Origin: Lasiosphaeria ovina
Lineage: Eukaryota > Ascomycota > Sordariomycetes > Sordariales > Lasiosphaeriaceae
Direction of reading: 5' to 3'
NCBI GenBank assembly: GCA_033439765.1
Contig: JAULSN010000004.1
Span: 630,001 to 694,000, forward strand
DNA length: 64,000 bases
Shown here one piece after another: positions 33,701 through 43,276 of the stretch; the first letter of the stretch is position 1; each line of letters opens with the position of its first letter. The position numbers were made by a program, and so were the translations under genes. The notes under the pieces were generated by a model that worked only from the letters and a program-made list of their open reading frames with translations, was not told the DNA's origin and did not search any database.

Positions 33701-34005
33701 TCCGCCGTGGTTGGGTTGAAGGCATCGAGCAGATCTGCGAGTCTTGCCTCTATGAAGTCCCCAAAGACATCATTGGCGTCGGCATAGTCATATCTATCCT
33801 TGCAATAGTCCTACGCATTGTAGCGCGTCAGAAAAGCAGAGAGAGGCCGTCTGGCGTGGACAGGAAATGGCCTTGGACTCACTTCAAGTGTCTTCATCCA
33901 CTTCTGGATCAGGCTCTCGCGAGCCTGCCAGTCTTCGGCGTCTTCCCAGGCCGCTCTGAGCCCCTCCAGGACATTTTGGATGTCGTCCGACTCCATCTCG
34001 CCCAT
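30767..34005 (-). CDS. Ankyrin-like / subtilisin-family (S8) serine protease
   Basis: Minus-strand join of 33883..34005, 32820..33810, 32185..32669, 32080..32115, 31822..32009, 31439..31772, 30767..31360; 2751 nt, 916 aa, frame closed. The N-terminal half has ankyrin-like helices (ETALHVAVTQSCPEVVEALL, then QTALAIAVDQLDLETVRLLI). A conserved middle part follows (YLDLSDFDS; SYVRLPDMS). The C-terminus is a subtilase with Asp643 (VAIIDNGVD), His682 (HVHGTQMASL) and Ser833 (SGSSVATALASG). The usual oxyanion Asn is replaced (VFCAKSDE), which may be typical of this fungal branch. There is no signal peptide, so it is intracellular. Exon 3's start is the weak point: upstream sequence reading HLLRWNIADT looks coding but sits in another frame, so a frameshift or an extra mini-exon is possible. 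It is divergent to the beta-rich gene at 34549. Likely regulated proteolysis in allorecognition or immunity (inference). Confidence 0.85.
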
Positions 34006-34548
34006 TTCTTCGTTCTTGTCTCTTTTCCGAACATTACCCTCAATGCTATGTCGAGAGATTGCTTTGGGTAGGATTGCTTACCATGGACGGAGAAGAAATT
34101 ATCAGACGGGGCTCGGTTGCATCTCGATCACGAAAACAAATCTTGGCTACTCCTGCACCCCGCCCCAGCCCCAAAAGGATTTCGCGGACCCTTGTCCAGG
34201 CGTAAGCGCCCCGTGTTATTGGCCCATTTCTACCGACGATCTCGCACTTAATATAATGTGGCTAAGGCAAGTTGGGCTGAGATGCAGTCATCGCCTCCTT
34301 GGAGCCTAGCCTGGACATTATTGCTCTGGGCTGTGCAGGCTAGCCACGAGATTAAAATCAGCGTTGGGCACCGGCCACGAGGCCCGGTTCTTTTGCGCTG
34401 CATCATTCCGAGCCTCCGAACCAGGGGTCAATTGCCGTGTTTACTTCCATCCCGCTAATTTACTTTGCAATTCACGAGTCGCATCATCAACGGTTGTGTA
34501 AAAGAAGACCCTCGACTTCATTACTTCGACCTCGATTTCTCTCCAGCC
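34006..34548. promoter_or_regulatory. Bidirectional promoter between S8 protease and beta-rich gene
   Basis: 543 bp between two divergent start codons (34005 minus and 34549 plus). No ORF is supported. The layout suggests co-regulation of protease and partner. Confidence 0.5.
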
Positions 34549-35607
34549 ATGGCCGGAACTGAGGATTTCGGCATTTCTGTTCCGCTCATCTTTGACCCGA
34601 ATGAGCAGGGCACGAACCGAACATATCTCGGCAACCCTATCATTCAAGTCGAGGCGAGCGGCTTCACAACCACTGTCACTGAGCAATATGTTCTGCACGG
34701 GCAGCTGAGCAGCTCCAACAAGGTCCCCGCCAGTCTCGTCGTGGTGCACTTCAGCCTGCATCGTGACACCAGCTCTAAGAATCGACGGTTTCGCCACGTG
34801 ACAGTCGGACTCACCTTCACGTCCAGCTCTGACCAGCCTTCTGATGACCCGGCCATCCGGTGTTTTGCGCCTGCCCAAGATGGCAGCATTGGGGTTATCC
34901 CCACGACAGTCGTGCGGCAGCAACAGCACAACGCCAGCGCATCCGCAAAGGTGGATGCCACGCCAGCGCCCATCAACCTGGGGTTTTCCTACGAATGGAA
35001 GAACCAGGCCGACTGGGACCAGCACGTGTTTGCCACGGTCAGCGCAAAGGCGAGCATGAGCACCCGGACTCGAGATCGCGAGGGCAACAATGTAGTTGAA
35101 TGGACAGTTACCGAGAACGATCGTGAGAAGCAAATCCCCGACTCATACCAGCTCGCCGTTGTAATCGAGCGCAAGAACAACGATCCGTTCATCGTGCAAG
35201 CTAAGGTAGACGCCTCGGTTGATGTTTTGTATGCTCTCAAGGAGGCGACCAAGAGGGTGATCGGGGTCAGGCAGCCTTTCAAGACATACGATCCGGCCAA
35301 GAGGAGCGAGACAGGAAAGCTCGAGTACCCAGAGAACGCAAAGATCGATGGGTCTGAGTTGGGCTCGCTGGTCAGCGGGAGAGAGCTTGACAAGTACTCG
35401 TACGTGCACATAGTTGAGCAGGTCACGCCCGTCAGTCTCTATGGCGGGACCCAGGTGCCTACAAGCCAGCGACCTCAAGGAGATGGTGGGGGCGGAGTCA
35501 GCGATGCGAAGATCACCGAAGCATCGAAATTAGGCCTAAACCTAAACATAAACTTAGGCAGCGGGACGGCATATAGCTCGGTCGAGGAGGAAGCCGATAG
35601 TTCGTGA
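34549..35607 (+). CDS. Beta-rich protein of unknown function, divergent to S8 protease
   Basis: Single exon, 352 aa. The ATG at 34549 (MAGTEDFGISVPLIFDP) is the first ATG of the frame. The sequence alternates short beta-type strands (VTEQYVLHGQL, ASLVVVHFSLH, HVTVGLTFTSS), has a central conserved-looking core (VEWTVTENDREKQIPDSYQLAVVIERKN in two pieces), and ends in a Gly-rich linker and a hydrophobic-alternating tail (LGLNLNINLGSGTAYSS) before an acidic C-terminus. No signal peptide, membrane segment or catalytic motif is visible. I do not recognise the family with certainty; proteins with a similar W-x-x-x-E-N-x-x-x-K-x-x-x-P core are common in filamentous fungi. The head-to-head position with the S8 protease makes it a candidate substrate, regulator or effector (inference only). 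Confidence 0.75.
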   Translation: MAGTEDFGISVPLIFDPNEQGTNRTYLGNPIIQVEASGFTTTVTEQYVLHGQLSSSNKVPASLVVVHFSLHRDTSSKNRRFRHVTVGLTFTSSSDQPSDDPAIRCFAPAQDGSIGVIPTTVVRQQQHNASASAKVDATPAPINLGFSYEWKNQADWDQHVFATVSAKASMSTRTRDREGNNVVEWTVTENDREKQIPDSYQLAVVIERKNNDPFIVQAKVDASVDVLYALKEATKRVIGVRQPFKTYDPAKRSETGKLEYPENAKIDGSELGSLVSGRELDKYSYVHIVEQVTPVSLYGGTQVPTSQRPQGDGGGGVSDAKITEASKLGLNLNINLGSGTAYSSVEEEADSS

Positions 35608-37372
35608 GGGGGTCTAGAAAGAACATGGTGATATCACAAGGTTGCAAACGAGCAGCCAAATACCGCTTGCGATCATGGTTTAATACCGAGGCATTTTGGA
35701 CATATAATAGCGCGAATCTGTTAGCGGACAAAACAAGGATAACGCATCCGTTCCACTCATGTTTGCTGTCCTATGACATATGGACGCTCCTTGAGATATC
35801 AGAAAATTCGGGAGAAAACGGGTTGGCATACACCATACCACAATACCCAGTTGTTAAGGGACGTGTTCGTGCTCGTCGCCATCCCGAAGTCCGAACAACC
35901 AACCACCAGTCCAGATCTTCCCGCCTTGTGAGAGACTAAAAGTGCACGCGATCCTAAGTTTTCCGATAAATGCAACCATGGCTATGGTGTTTCTCGCCTG
36001 GTAACGGATCACATGGTGATTGGCGCTACACAAGACAATCTCGAGTTGTACCAGCCTCGATGAGATGTGGCTTTGCAGTCTCGGCGCCTGCCCGCCATAA
36101 CATTTGGAATTTCTGAGTTGATGTCACAGGAGGCATGGTTGAGGTAGGGAACTTATTCATGAGGCTGAGCCATGCCGAACACAGTCAGTCCCGGTGAGTT
36201 GGATTTTGCAAATTGACAACCCGCCTCCATGGTAAAATTTCCGCCCCACAAGGCCGGTGTTGGATGGCTGTGCACGATCGGGAGCCTCCGGCACAAGATC
36301 GACTCGCCAATCCACCCGCAGTCACACGACCTAAAATAGACGATAGTTATGCTGTCCCGCGGCTTTGAGCCGCGCGCCGTGCCCGGCCTCCCCCGGCCCC
36401 AGGCACTTTGGACTACCGCACGTAAAAGAACCAGGCCATGGTCGCGGAGGAGAGATTTCGTGGCCATACCAAACCAGTCTTGCTCAGTTCCATCTCCCCC
36501 AATTTTTGCCATTGGCCATGACGGCGGCATGGCGCGCACGCCCCGGGGCCGCGTGTTTGTGTTTAGACACCTTCCAGATCCGGCAGAGTGTCGTTACAAC
36601 CCCCTGAAGATTGCGATGGTAGCATATACCAGCTCGAATCCCACTGCCAACAGTCGCTATGGGCAGCACACGTACTTGGAACATCCCTATCAGCCGGTCA
36701 CCGCCAGCCAAACTTGGCGCCACAAGGTCCCAACATGACCGACACTGCTTGGCAAAAGGGCTTAGGGCAGCTTTTATATTAGCCGGCAGGAGTTCCGGAG
36801 CGCCCCGACACATATTGCACACATGTGCAACTCGGTCACCAAGCAAAGCCAAATGCTGGGCCACAGACGCTGTTAAGAACGCCCCTCAGAATGCCTGGCA
36901 CGCACCCATTGTTGGTTCGTGGCCCGTCGTTTCATTGGTCGAGGCTCGGCGGCCGGCAAGATGAGTCAACGGCCAGACACGCAATGCGCTGTCACACACG
37001 CAAGCGCCTCAGGACGGGAAACGATGCTATGCTGACTCAGGCCCTCATCCTCGAGAAGCTGTTGCCTGTCAGGCAGCTGCAAGTTCTGCGAAAATTTTCA
37101 ATGCTGCAATCCGCCAACGCCTTTCCTATAAAACATCAACGCCACGTCCTCCAACCTCGACCTGAGGTCCTACTTTCTCTGCAACCAAACATTCATCTTC
37201 ATATACAAACACCAGCACCACCAAGCTTTGATCAAATTGCCTCTTAAAATCTCCAACAAGAAACAGCATCCATCCAATCGCCGCAAACATCACCCCCATT
37301 GCCATAACAACCGCCAACAACATAAACACCACCACCACCCTAAAGTCCACATCTCCAACACAGACCCTCAAA
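35608..37372. other. Intergenic, no supported gene
   Basis: About 1.76 kb. Frames at 36153-36864 overlap on both strands and show no domain. The last 250 bp before 37373 are C/A-rich, as in highly expressed fungal leaders. Confidence 0.45.
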
Positions 37373-37600
37373 ATGCCTTACAGCACCGCCAACGCCGACC
37401 AGGCCTCCATCAGCTCGTACAAGCCGCTGCTCAGCTCGTCCACGACAGAGCCCAAGCGCCGCAGCTTCTTCAGCCGCAGCAAGGCGACGACATCGTCTCA
37501 CCGCGCATCATCGTCCGCGGCCCAGCAGCAGCAGGGCGACGCCCTCGAGATGCTCTACAAGAAATACCCCATGATGGGCGTCAGCGGCGGCCGGCGGTAA
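37373..37600 (+). CDS. Small hypothetical protein with Ser-rich N-terminus
   Basis: Single exon, 75 aa. Ser/Thr-rich first half with a basic patch (EPKRRSFFSRSK, residues about 26-37), then a conserved-looking C-terminus (DALEMLYKKYPMMGVSGGRR). A CAAAATG start context follows a long CA-rich leader, suggesting real expression. No membrane segment or signal peptide. Function unknown. Confidence 0.6.
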   Translation: MPYSTANADQASISSYKPLLSSSTTEPKRRSFFSRSKATTSSHRASSSAAQQQQGDALEMLYKKYPMMGVSGGRR

Positions 37601-39152
37601 ACTGAGAAGCTGCATGTCCTAATTACAAAGGGCTGTGCGGTGTCTGGGTAGTTGTCTCATGTTGCTCACATATTATATTTCTTTCGGCATTGCATTGCAT
37701 TGCGGGGCGGGTTTCAACGGCATTAGATACCTCCACACATTTTTGGAATGGGTGGATTACAGTGGAAGGCGTTTGGGGGGTGGGAGTGTGGGCGTTCTTG
37801 TGCTCTCTTGCTATTTATTGATCTTTTCTTTCTTTGTTTGCAATTTCTATATTTCTTTTTTCCTTGCTCTCGTCTTGAGCTTTTGAAGTAACTTACTAGA
37901 CTACTTGCTACAGCAGAATCAGACTGACCTGCACGCAAAGTTGAAGATGGAGATTATCTCGTATTTATTCACTTGTCCGAAGCTTTCACAATGATCACGT
38001 GTAAGTTCAGTTGAGAATAGAGAGTAGCATGTAGCGGATTCTATTTCTTGTGTTCGCAAATGTCCATATTCTTCCTAGTCTAGACCAGTGTGAAAATTCG
38101 AGGTTGTCCGGCCGCTGTCTACAGAATAGGCACCTCTTTAATTAGAAATAGATTAACACCCCCTAGACATTCAGGGCAGCTTGCGAGGACGTATAGCACC
38201 CAACATTTGGGGAAGCGGGGATCCATGGAATACGCACAGGTCCCACGGGTCTCGTGGGTTGCTGCCTGCCTGCCTGCCTGCCCGGTTATGCCCATGTGTG
38301 CAAAAACTCTCTGTCTCCCGCCTCGCCTCGCATATCATTATCCTAGGCAACTAAGACAGACGGGTTTCTGCCCTCACGATGCCACCCCCCGAGGAACACC
38401 AAGCCTAATTGGAGAATCTAGGCGCCCCCGTCGTATGGATCCCCGCGTGCATGAATGTCGCGGGTCCGGTACCAAACTCGACGAGACGTTTCCCGTAGCC
38501 GCCGGCTGTGTGTGTGCCGCGGGCGGTTGGTTAGCGTGGACTCGGGTCACGAGCCAACAGTCAGTCGACTGACATCCCGGTCGATTCCGGGGAAGGATTC
38601 ACTCACGGCCGTGGCTGATCCGCTGCAAGCTTGCCAGAGTTGAGTTGCGATATCAAGCCGGGGAAACTGCTTCTGTGGCTGGCTGGCTGGCTGGATGGAT
38701 GGATAGATGGATGGACGACAGAGTCTGCCTCCATGTGGCGTTGGATTTGAGAGGAGCACTGATAGCTCTGATCCTGTTTCTCTGGCTCTCGATATTAACT
38801 CTGTCAACTTCAAGCCAGCATGTCCGCGTAGCGTTACACTGCCTTGTCCCGTCGAGAGATCAGCCGTGGTGGCGTGGCATGGTGTGTGGGCGTGTCTAGA
38901 CTCTGATTCTGCTGCCACATGCTACCTACGTAGTAAGGATGACGTAGGAGTCTCGATATCTATCCAATCACGGATTCCATTCAAAAGATGTATGTTCAAT
39001 ATAGTTGCAGCAGGATGCGGAAAGGCATATTTGTAGTTTCGCTTGGTTCATGGTTGCTATGACCGACTTCGGCGAATTGGGTTACGTTTGAAAAGATAAA
39101 ATATAACCGGTTATCCTGCCTATGTCTACGCCATGGCCATCATCGCCACGCT
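37601..39152. other. Intergenic with microsatellites
   Basis: Contains (TGCC)n at 38263-38281 and (GGCT)n running into (GGAT)n at 38678-38717. No gene is supported. Confidence 0.6.
38678..38717 (+). repeat. (GGCT)n/(GGAT)n tetranucleotide microsatellite
   Basis: Four GGCT units pass directly into about five GGAT/AGAT units. Simple repeat in noncoding DNA. Confidence 0.85.
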
Positions 39153-40195
39153 TTACTTATAATCGCTAGTCCCATTGCCCGGGTCCGCGTCTTGGGGCGT
39201 GCACGAGCTGCCGGCCTTACCCTCGCCCCTAGCGCCGTCGATGCGCATGAACCGCCGGCCGCTGGTCGCCTTGAGCAGATTCTGCTGCGCGTCGTTGAAC
39301 CAGCCGTTGATGAAGTCTCCGTGCAGAAGTATCCCTCGCCGATCTGCATTTTGAATGATTGTTCGCAAGTGTGTCAGCAGGTGACCTTGAAGTAGAGGAA
39401 ACCTTGGAATAAGGGGACATGGTGAATACACTCACAGCTCCGCATGCCAGCTTGAGCGGCGGAGGCCCGCTCCAGCCCTCGGGGATGAGTTTGCGGACGT
39501 CGTAGCGGATCGAGAAGCGCAACTGCAGTGTGCTCTTCATGTCGGCCGGGCAGCGGCCGCCATTGGCCGCGGCGTAGGCGTGCTTCTTGATGTCCTGCAC
39601 GTTGACGCAATTCGTGAAGCGCAGGATGGCCTGGATGTGCGTGCTGCAGGTTACCTGGGGCAGCGCCGCGCGGGGCCTGCCCTACCGGTCCTCGGGCCCG
39701 TTCTCGCACAACCAGGTGATGCCGTTGATGCGTTCGTCAATGTCGTCCTAGGTCTTAGCGCTAGCATTGCCGGCAACCGCGTAGAAGTCATTTGGGAACG
39801 GGATCTCGGCCTTGTCGATGTTCTCGTAGTAGGTGCTGAACATGACGGGGTTGACTTCGGTGTAGTTGTCTCCGTCGACGTGGTACAGAGTCGGGGCCCC
39901 TGAGTAGGAGTTAGTCAGAACTCGTGGATTTAAGTCGATCCATTTTGGCTCACAGTGGACGGAAAGGTCGTTGGGGTTTTCCCCCGAGGGGCATCCTTTC
40001 TGGAGCTCTTCGGTTGTGGGAAGAGTCTTGGTGACAACGTCTGAGCCATAGAACGAGTGCATGTGAGACTTGTACAGTCCCGGAAGCACGATAGGGTCAA
40101 TGTTCTTGGGCATAAACCGCTTGTGGCGTATATCAGTAGGTATAGGCGGCAGCGACGCCCGCCAAAAGCGCGACGGCGGCGGCCTTTTTGCCCAT
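39153..40195 (-). pseudogene. Broken DUF1996-family secreted protein gene
   Basis: The remnant reads, from 40195 downward: signal peptide MGKKAAAVALLAGVAAA, a one-base frame change near 40140, then IDPIVLPGLYKSHMHSFYG (the conserved R/I-DPIV-PG...H-x-H core of DUF1996), an in-frame TAG at 39748-39750, GITWLCEN, a second in-frame TAG at 39682-39684, RFSIRYDVRKLIPEGWSG and, after a probable intron whose phase no longer fits, HGDFINGWFNDAQQNLL near the end. DUF1996 proteins are secreted, wall- or WSC-associated fungal proteins of unknown enzymology. Two nonsense codons plus frame damage, with conserved motifs still readable, show a fairly recent loss. It sits next to the RIP-damaged transposon. 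Confidence 0.8.
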
Positions 40196-40809
40196 CACGA
40201 CAGCAAAGAGACGAGATTCTTGGTTAAGCACCAGTACCTCCATTCAGCGATGCAATCAAGCGGGGGTTAGATTGCCTGTTATATAGCATGTCTGCGATAG
40301 TGATATCCAAGTGCCGAGTAAACTGCAGACAGATAACTCTTGGCGGAACTAGCTCGGATGTTGACATGATAATACGCGGCGAAATTCGCCAACGATGGCT
40401 TGCTATAGCGTGACTGGCCGTTGGCAAGCAGCTTCATCAGGCTGATTCGTAGTGGGTTGCTGGGCATGATATATTGGTGGAATATTATGAAAGTAATATT
40501 GCATGCTCCAAAGCCACCTAATTAACCACTGCGCCGAGGTGGCTCTCCGTAAAAGAGATGTGGATAGTCATGACTACCTCGGGCGTTGATCGGGCCTTTA
40601 CAAGCCAAAAAGTCATTTTTGAGTGTTCTCACGACTAACGAGTCGATTTGGACTGCATGTGTGCTCTGCAACTAGAGCTGGACAATGTCAGTTACGGGTA
40701 AGGCCACGAATGAGCTGCTAAACCAGCTGCCGAGAATCAAACCCCTCACTCTCTCATCTGGACTTAGGTTGAACTTGGCCTATGCTTCACAAAGTTCGAA
40801 TGGTAGGTA
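40196..40809. other. Intergenic to left transposon edge
   Basis: Contains the promoter remnant of the broken DUF1996 gene. The TA dinucleotide at 40808-40809 is the left target-site duplication of the transposon. Confidence 0.5.
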
Positions 40810-40879
40810 TAAGTTCGTGCACCCTGAAGCGAAACACCCCCTGAAGCGGAACAAGCCGGACCAGGGTCCCCAAAACCAC
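40810..40879 (+). repeat. Left terminal inverted repeat (70 bp)
   Basis: Begins TAAGTTCGTGCACCCTGAAG. It matches the reverse complement of 42898-42967 at 67 of 70 positions; the mismatches are at TIR positions 8, 15 and 45. Confidence 0.93.
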
Positions 40880-40962
40880 CTAGCCCTAATATAAAACAGC
40901 CACCACTCGATCAATTTCTTTCCAATTATTTTTCTTCTTTCTGCAACTTATTTGTCTTTGAG

Positions 40963-42862
40963 ATGGCTATCTCCTATACCGAGGAAGACCTCCGTAAAGC
41001 CTGCGCCGAGGCGCAACGAACTCGACGACTCCGCTCCGTCGCCCGGAGATGGGCCATCCCCCCCACCACCCTTTACCGCCGGCTCAATGGCGCCCTCCCT
41101 CGTTCCGTCGCCCACGAAGACCAGCAACGGCTTTCTATTACTCAGGAAAGCCATCTAGCTAATTGGATACGAATTCAACAAGCCGCTGGGTGCCCTCCTA
41201 CCCACTCGCAGATTCGGGGTCTGGCCGGCCGTGTAATCGACCAACGTGGTGATCCTAAGCCACTTGGTATCCGTTGGATGGCCGGCTTTTTGAATCGCCA
41301 CCCCTTTCTCAAGACCCAGAGAGCCAAATCTGTCGATTCTGCGCGTATCAATTGCGCAACGGAAGCCAAAATCCGGCCGTGGTTTAATCTTTTCAAGATA
41401 CTAGAAATCAAGGCCATCCTACCGGAGAATCGCTATAATAAAGACGAAGCCGGCATTATGGAAGGTCGAGGAATAAACGGCCTGGTAGTAGGGACCTCTG
41501 ACTATAAGGCTTTGAAGAAAAAGGAGCCGGGGAGTCGCGCCTGGACCTCTTTCGTTAAGTATATCTTAGCCACCAGCCGGTTCCTCCCTCTATTCGTGAT
41601 CTTTAAGGGTAAAAGCGTTCAATAATAGTAGTATCCGGAGGATAAAATAAGCTACCTGGCAGGTCAGGAAGGGGTCGCTGAACGGTGCCTCCGGCAGCCC
41701 TCCGGGGGCGCCTGCGGCGGGCAGCTCGCTGCGCTCGGTATTCCGCGGCTTAAGGAATCCGAGGATTATCCGATCGACCAGTCCCCGTTGTCCATTTCGA
41801 CACGGACGTAAACTGGCCAATCAGCGTTCGAAAAACATTCGGCACCCTCACGGTAAAAGAGAAGAGACAGCCTCTCTACGCCACCTCCGGCTCGCAAGCT
41901 CGCCTACGGTGGCTCCGTTCAGCTGAATGAGACTATTTAGAGAGTGGTATTTTACGGCTACCCCGAAAGGCTAGATTAATAATGAGACCGCCTTAAAGTG
42001 GCTCAGAAAGGTGTTTATCCCCTTGACTAGGCCAGCCAACCCCTCCTAAAAACGCCTCCTTATTATCGACGGCCATAGTAGCTATATGACTATTGATTAT
42101 ATATAGGAGGCCTATTCTAATAATATCCATATCGTCTATCTACCGGCATATACCTCCCACGTCCTCCAGCCTCTTGATCTTTCGTACTTTAGTACCTTAA
42201 AGAGGGCTTATCGTATACGCCTCGAAAGACTACTTGCTGACGCTTATTACGATTCTTCCGTTACCGGTAAGCGTGCGTTTCTTGAGTATTATCGTCTGGC
42301 CAGGTCTGAGGCGCTGACGGAATCCAATATCAAAGCTAGGTGGAAGGTAACCGGCCTGTGGCCTATTAATATTACTAAGCCTTTGATGAGCAAGCTCCTT
42401 TTGAAGAATTCTAACCAGACCGCCACCCCAAAGCTCACTAGCCGCGAATCCGACGTTCGTACGTACCAGAAGCCTATCCTGGAAGATTTTAGCGATGAGA
42501 AAGTGATTTGGTCAACCCCGAGAAAATCTACAGAGTATAGGGAGCAGGCCAGGCAATTTGGGCAGTTGGTTAAGGCGATGCCAACGGATAAGCTATTTCT
42601 CCGGAAGGTCGGCAAGGCTTTGGACGAAAAGGACTTCGAATTGGCGCTCTGTAAGCGAAGGATTGAGTCGCTGGAGGCCGAGGTTGATCGGTTACAACGC
42701 ACTAAGAGGAGGAGGGTCGAGCCGGATCCAAATGTCTTATTCGCGAATATCGAGACAATTCGCGCTGCACAGAGGGCTGTAGGGCGTAATCCGGTGGAAG
42801 ATTCAGAAGAAGAAGAAGAAGACGATTCTAGTGATGTAGAGAGTTGTATTCAAGTGCTTTGA
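40963..42862 (+). pseudogene. Pogo/Fot1-type transposase, interrupted
   Basis: The ATG at 40963 opens 220 codons: a psq/CENP-B-type helix-turn-helix (TEEDLRKACAEAQRT...RRWAIPPTTLYRRLNG), then WMAGFLNRHPFL and the first catalytic Asp region YNKDEAGIMEGRG. A TAA at 41623-41625 stops it, followed by TAGTAG, probably former CAG codons. After a 247-bp insertion the frame shifts by one and continues: NNETALKWL, LLIIDGHSSY (second Asp), LPAYTSHVLQPLDLSYF (third Asp), then a basic, acidic-ending tail with EEEEEDD to the stop at 42862. In-frame stops remain at 41972-41974, 42047-42049 and 42104-42106. The shift equals the inserted length modulo 3, so before insertion this was one continuous frame. Not functional. 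Confidence 0.9.
41677..41923. mobile_element. Nested MITE-like insertion, 247 bp
   Basis: Bounded by inverted GCTGAACGG / CCGTTCAGC and rich in GC hairpins (CCTCCGG...GCTCGC...GGTGGC type), unlike its AT-richer RIP-affected host. It interrupts the transposase between the first and second Asp blocks and shifts the frame by one. No ORF. The family is not recognised; a clean target duplication could not be assigned. Confidence 0.6.
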
Positions 42863-42897
42863 ATTGATGGCTTTTTTTTGTTGTTTTGTGTGGGGTA

Positions 42898-42967
42898 GTG
42901 GTTTTGGGGACCCTGGTCCGGCCTGTTCCGCTTCAGGGGGTGTTTCGCTTCAAGGTGCATGAACTTA
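42898..42967 (-). repeat. Right terminal inverted repeat (70 bp)
   Basis: Reverse complement begins TAAGTTCATGCACCTTGAAG. Partner of 40810-40879; followed by TA at 42968-42969. Confidence 0.93.
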
Positions 42968-42969
42968 TA

Positions 42970-43276
42970 TGTTGAAGAATGCTTTCAAACGGCACACTTC
43001 GTCATAAACATACGTCCAGGCATTTATTTACTTTTCATGTTTTCTCAGAGATGATAGACAGCCTAGAAAGTCAAACTTCGTGCTGAAGCTGTCATTCTAA
43101 TCTAGAAACACAAGAATCCCTAGAATCTGGGTGTAGAAAAGACCAAACCCCAAGGCGCCAGCATTCCAAGCATCCGTGCCTAAGGCTTCCGTCATAACCA
43201 ACGCCCATTATGTTGCTGACAATACGGGGCTGCTTGGCTTCTATGTTGTGGCTCTTTATCCCTCACACACACCAAA
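42970..43276. other. Short intergenic between transposon and phosphoesterase
   Basis: Nothing coding seen; presumed promoter of the metallophosphoesterase gene. Confidence 0.5.

Larger units (their letters stand above)
40810..42967 (+). mobile_element. Fot1/pogo-like DNA transposon, RIP-damaged
   Basis: 2158 bp bounded by 70-bp terminal inverted repeats with three mismatches and flanked by TA on both sides (40808-40809 and 42968-42969), the Tc1/mariner target duplication. Inside is one broken transposase gene. Within the TIR, the motif CCTGAAGCGRAACA occurs twice in direct orientation. Length and structure match the Fot1 branch of the pogo family. The middle part carries nonsense codons of CAA/CAG to TAA/TAG type, a RIP signature, so the copy is dead on its own. 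Confidence 0.93.

Noticed and set aside
34549..35607. Calling the protease partner a gasdermin-like protein
   Set aside because: Tempting by analogy with HET-Q1, but no gasdermin-type sequence feature could be recognised; kept as unknown.
36153..36864. Overlapping ORFs of 126-129 aa on both strands
   Set aside because: Equal length on both strands and no motif; noncoding GC-rich DNA.
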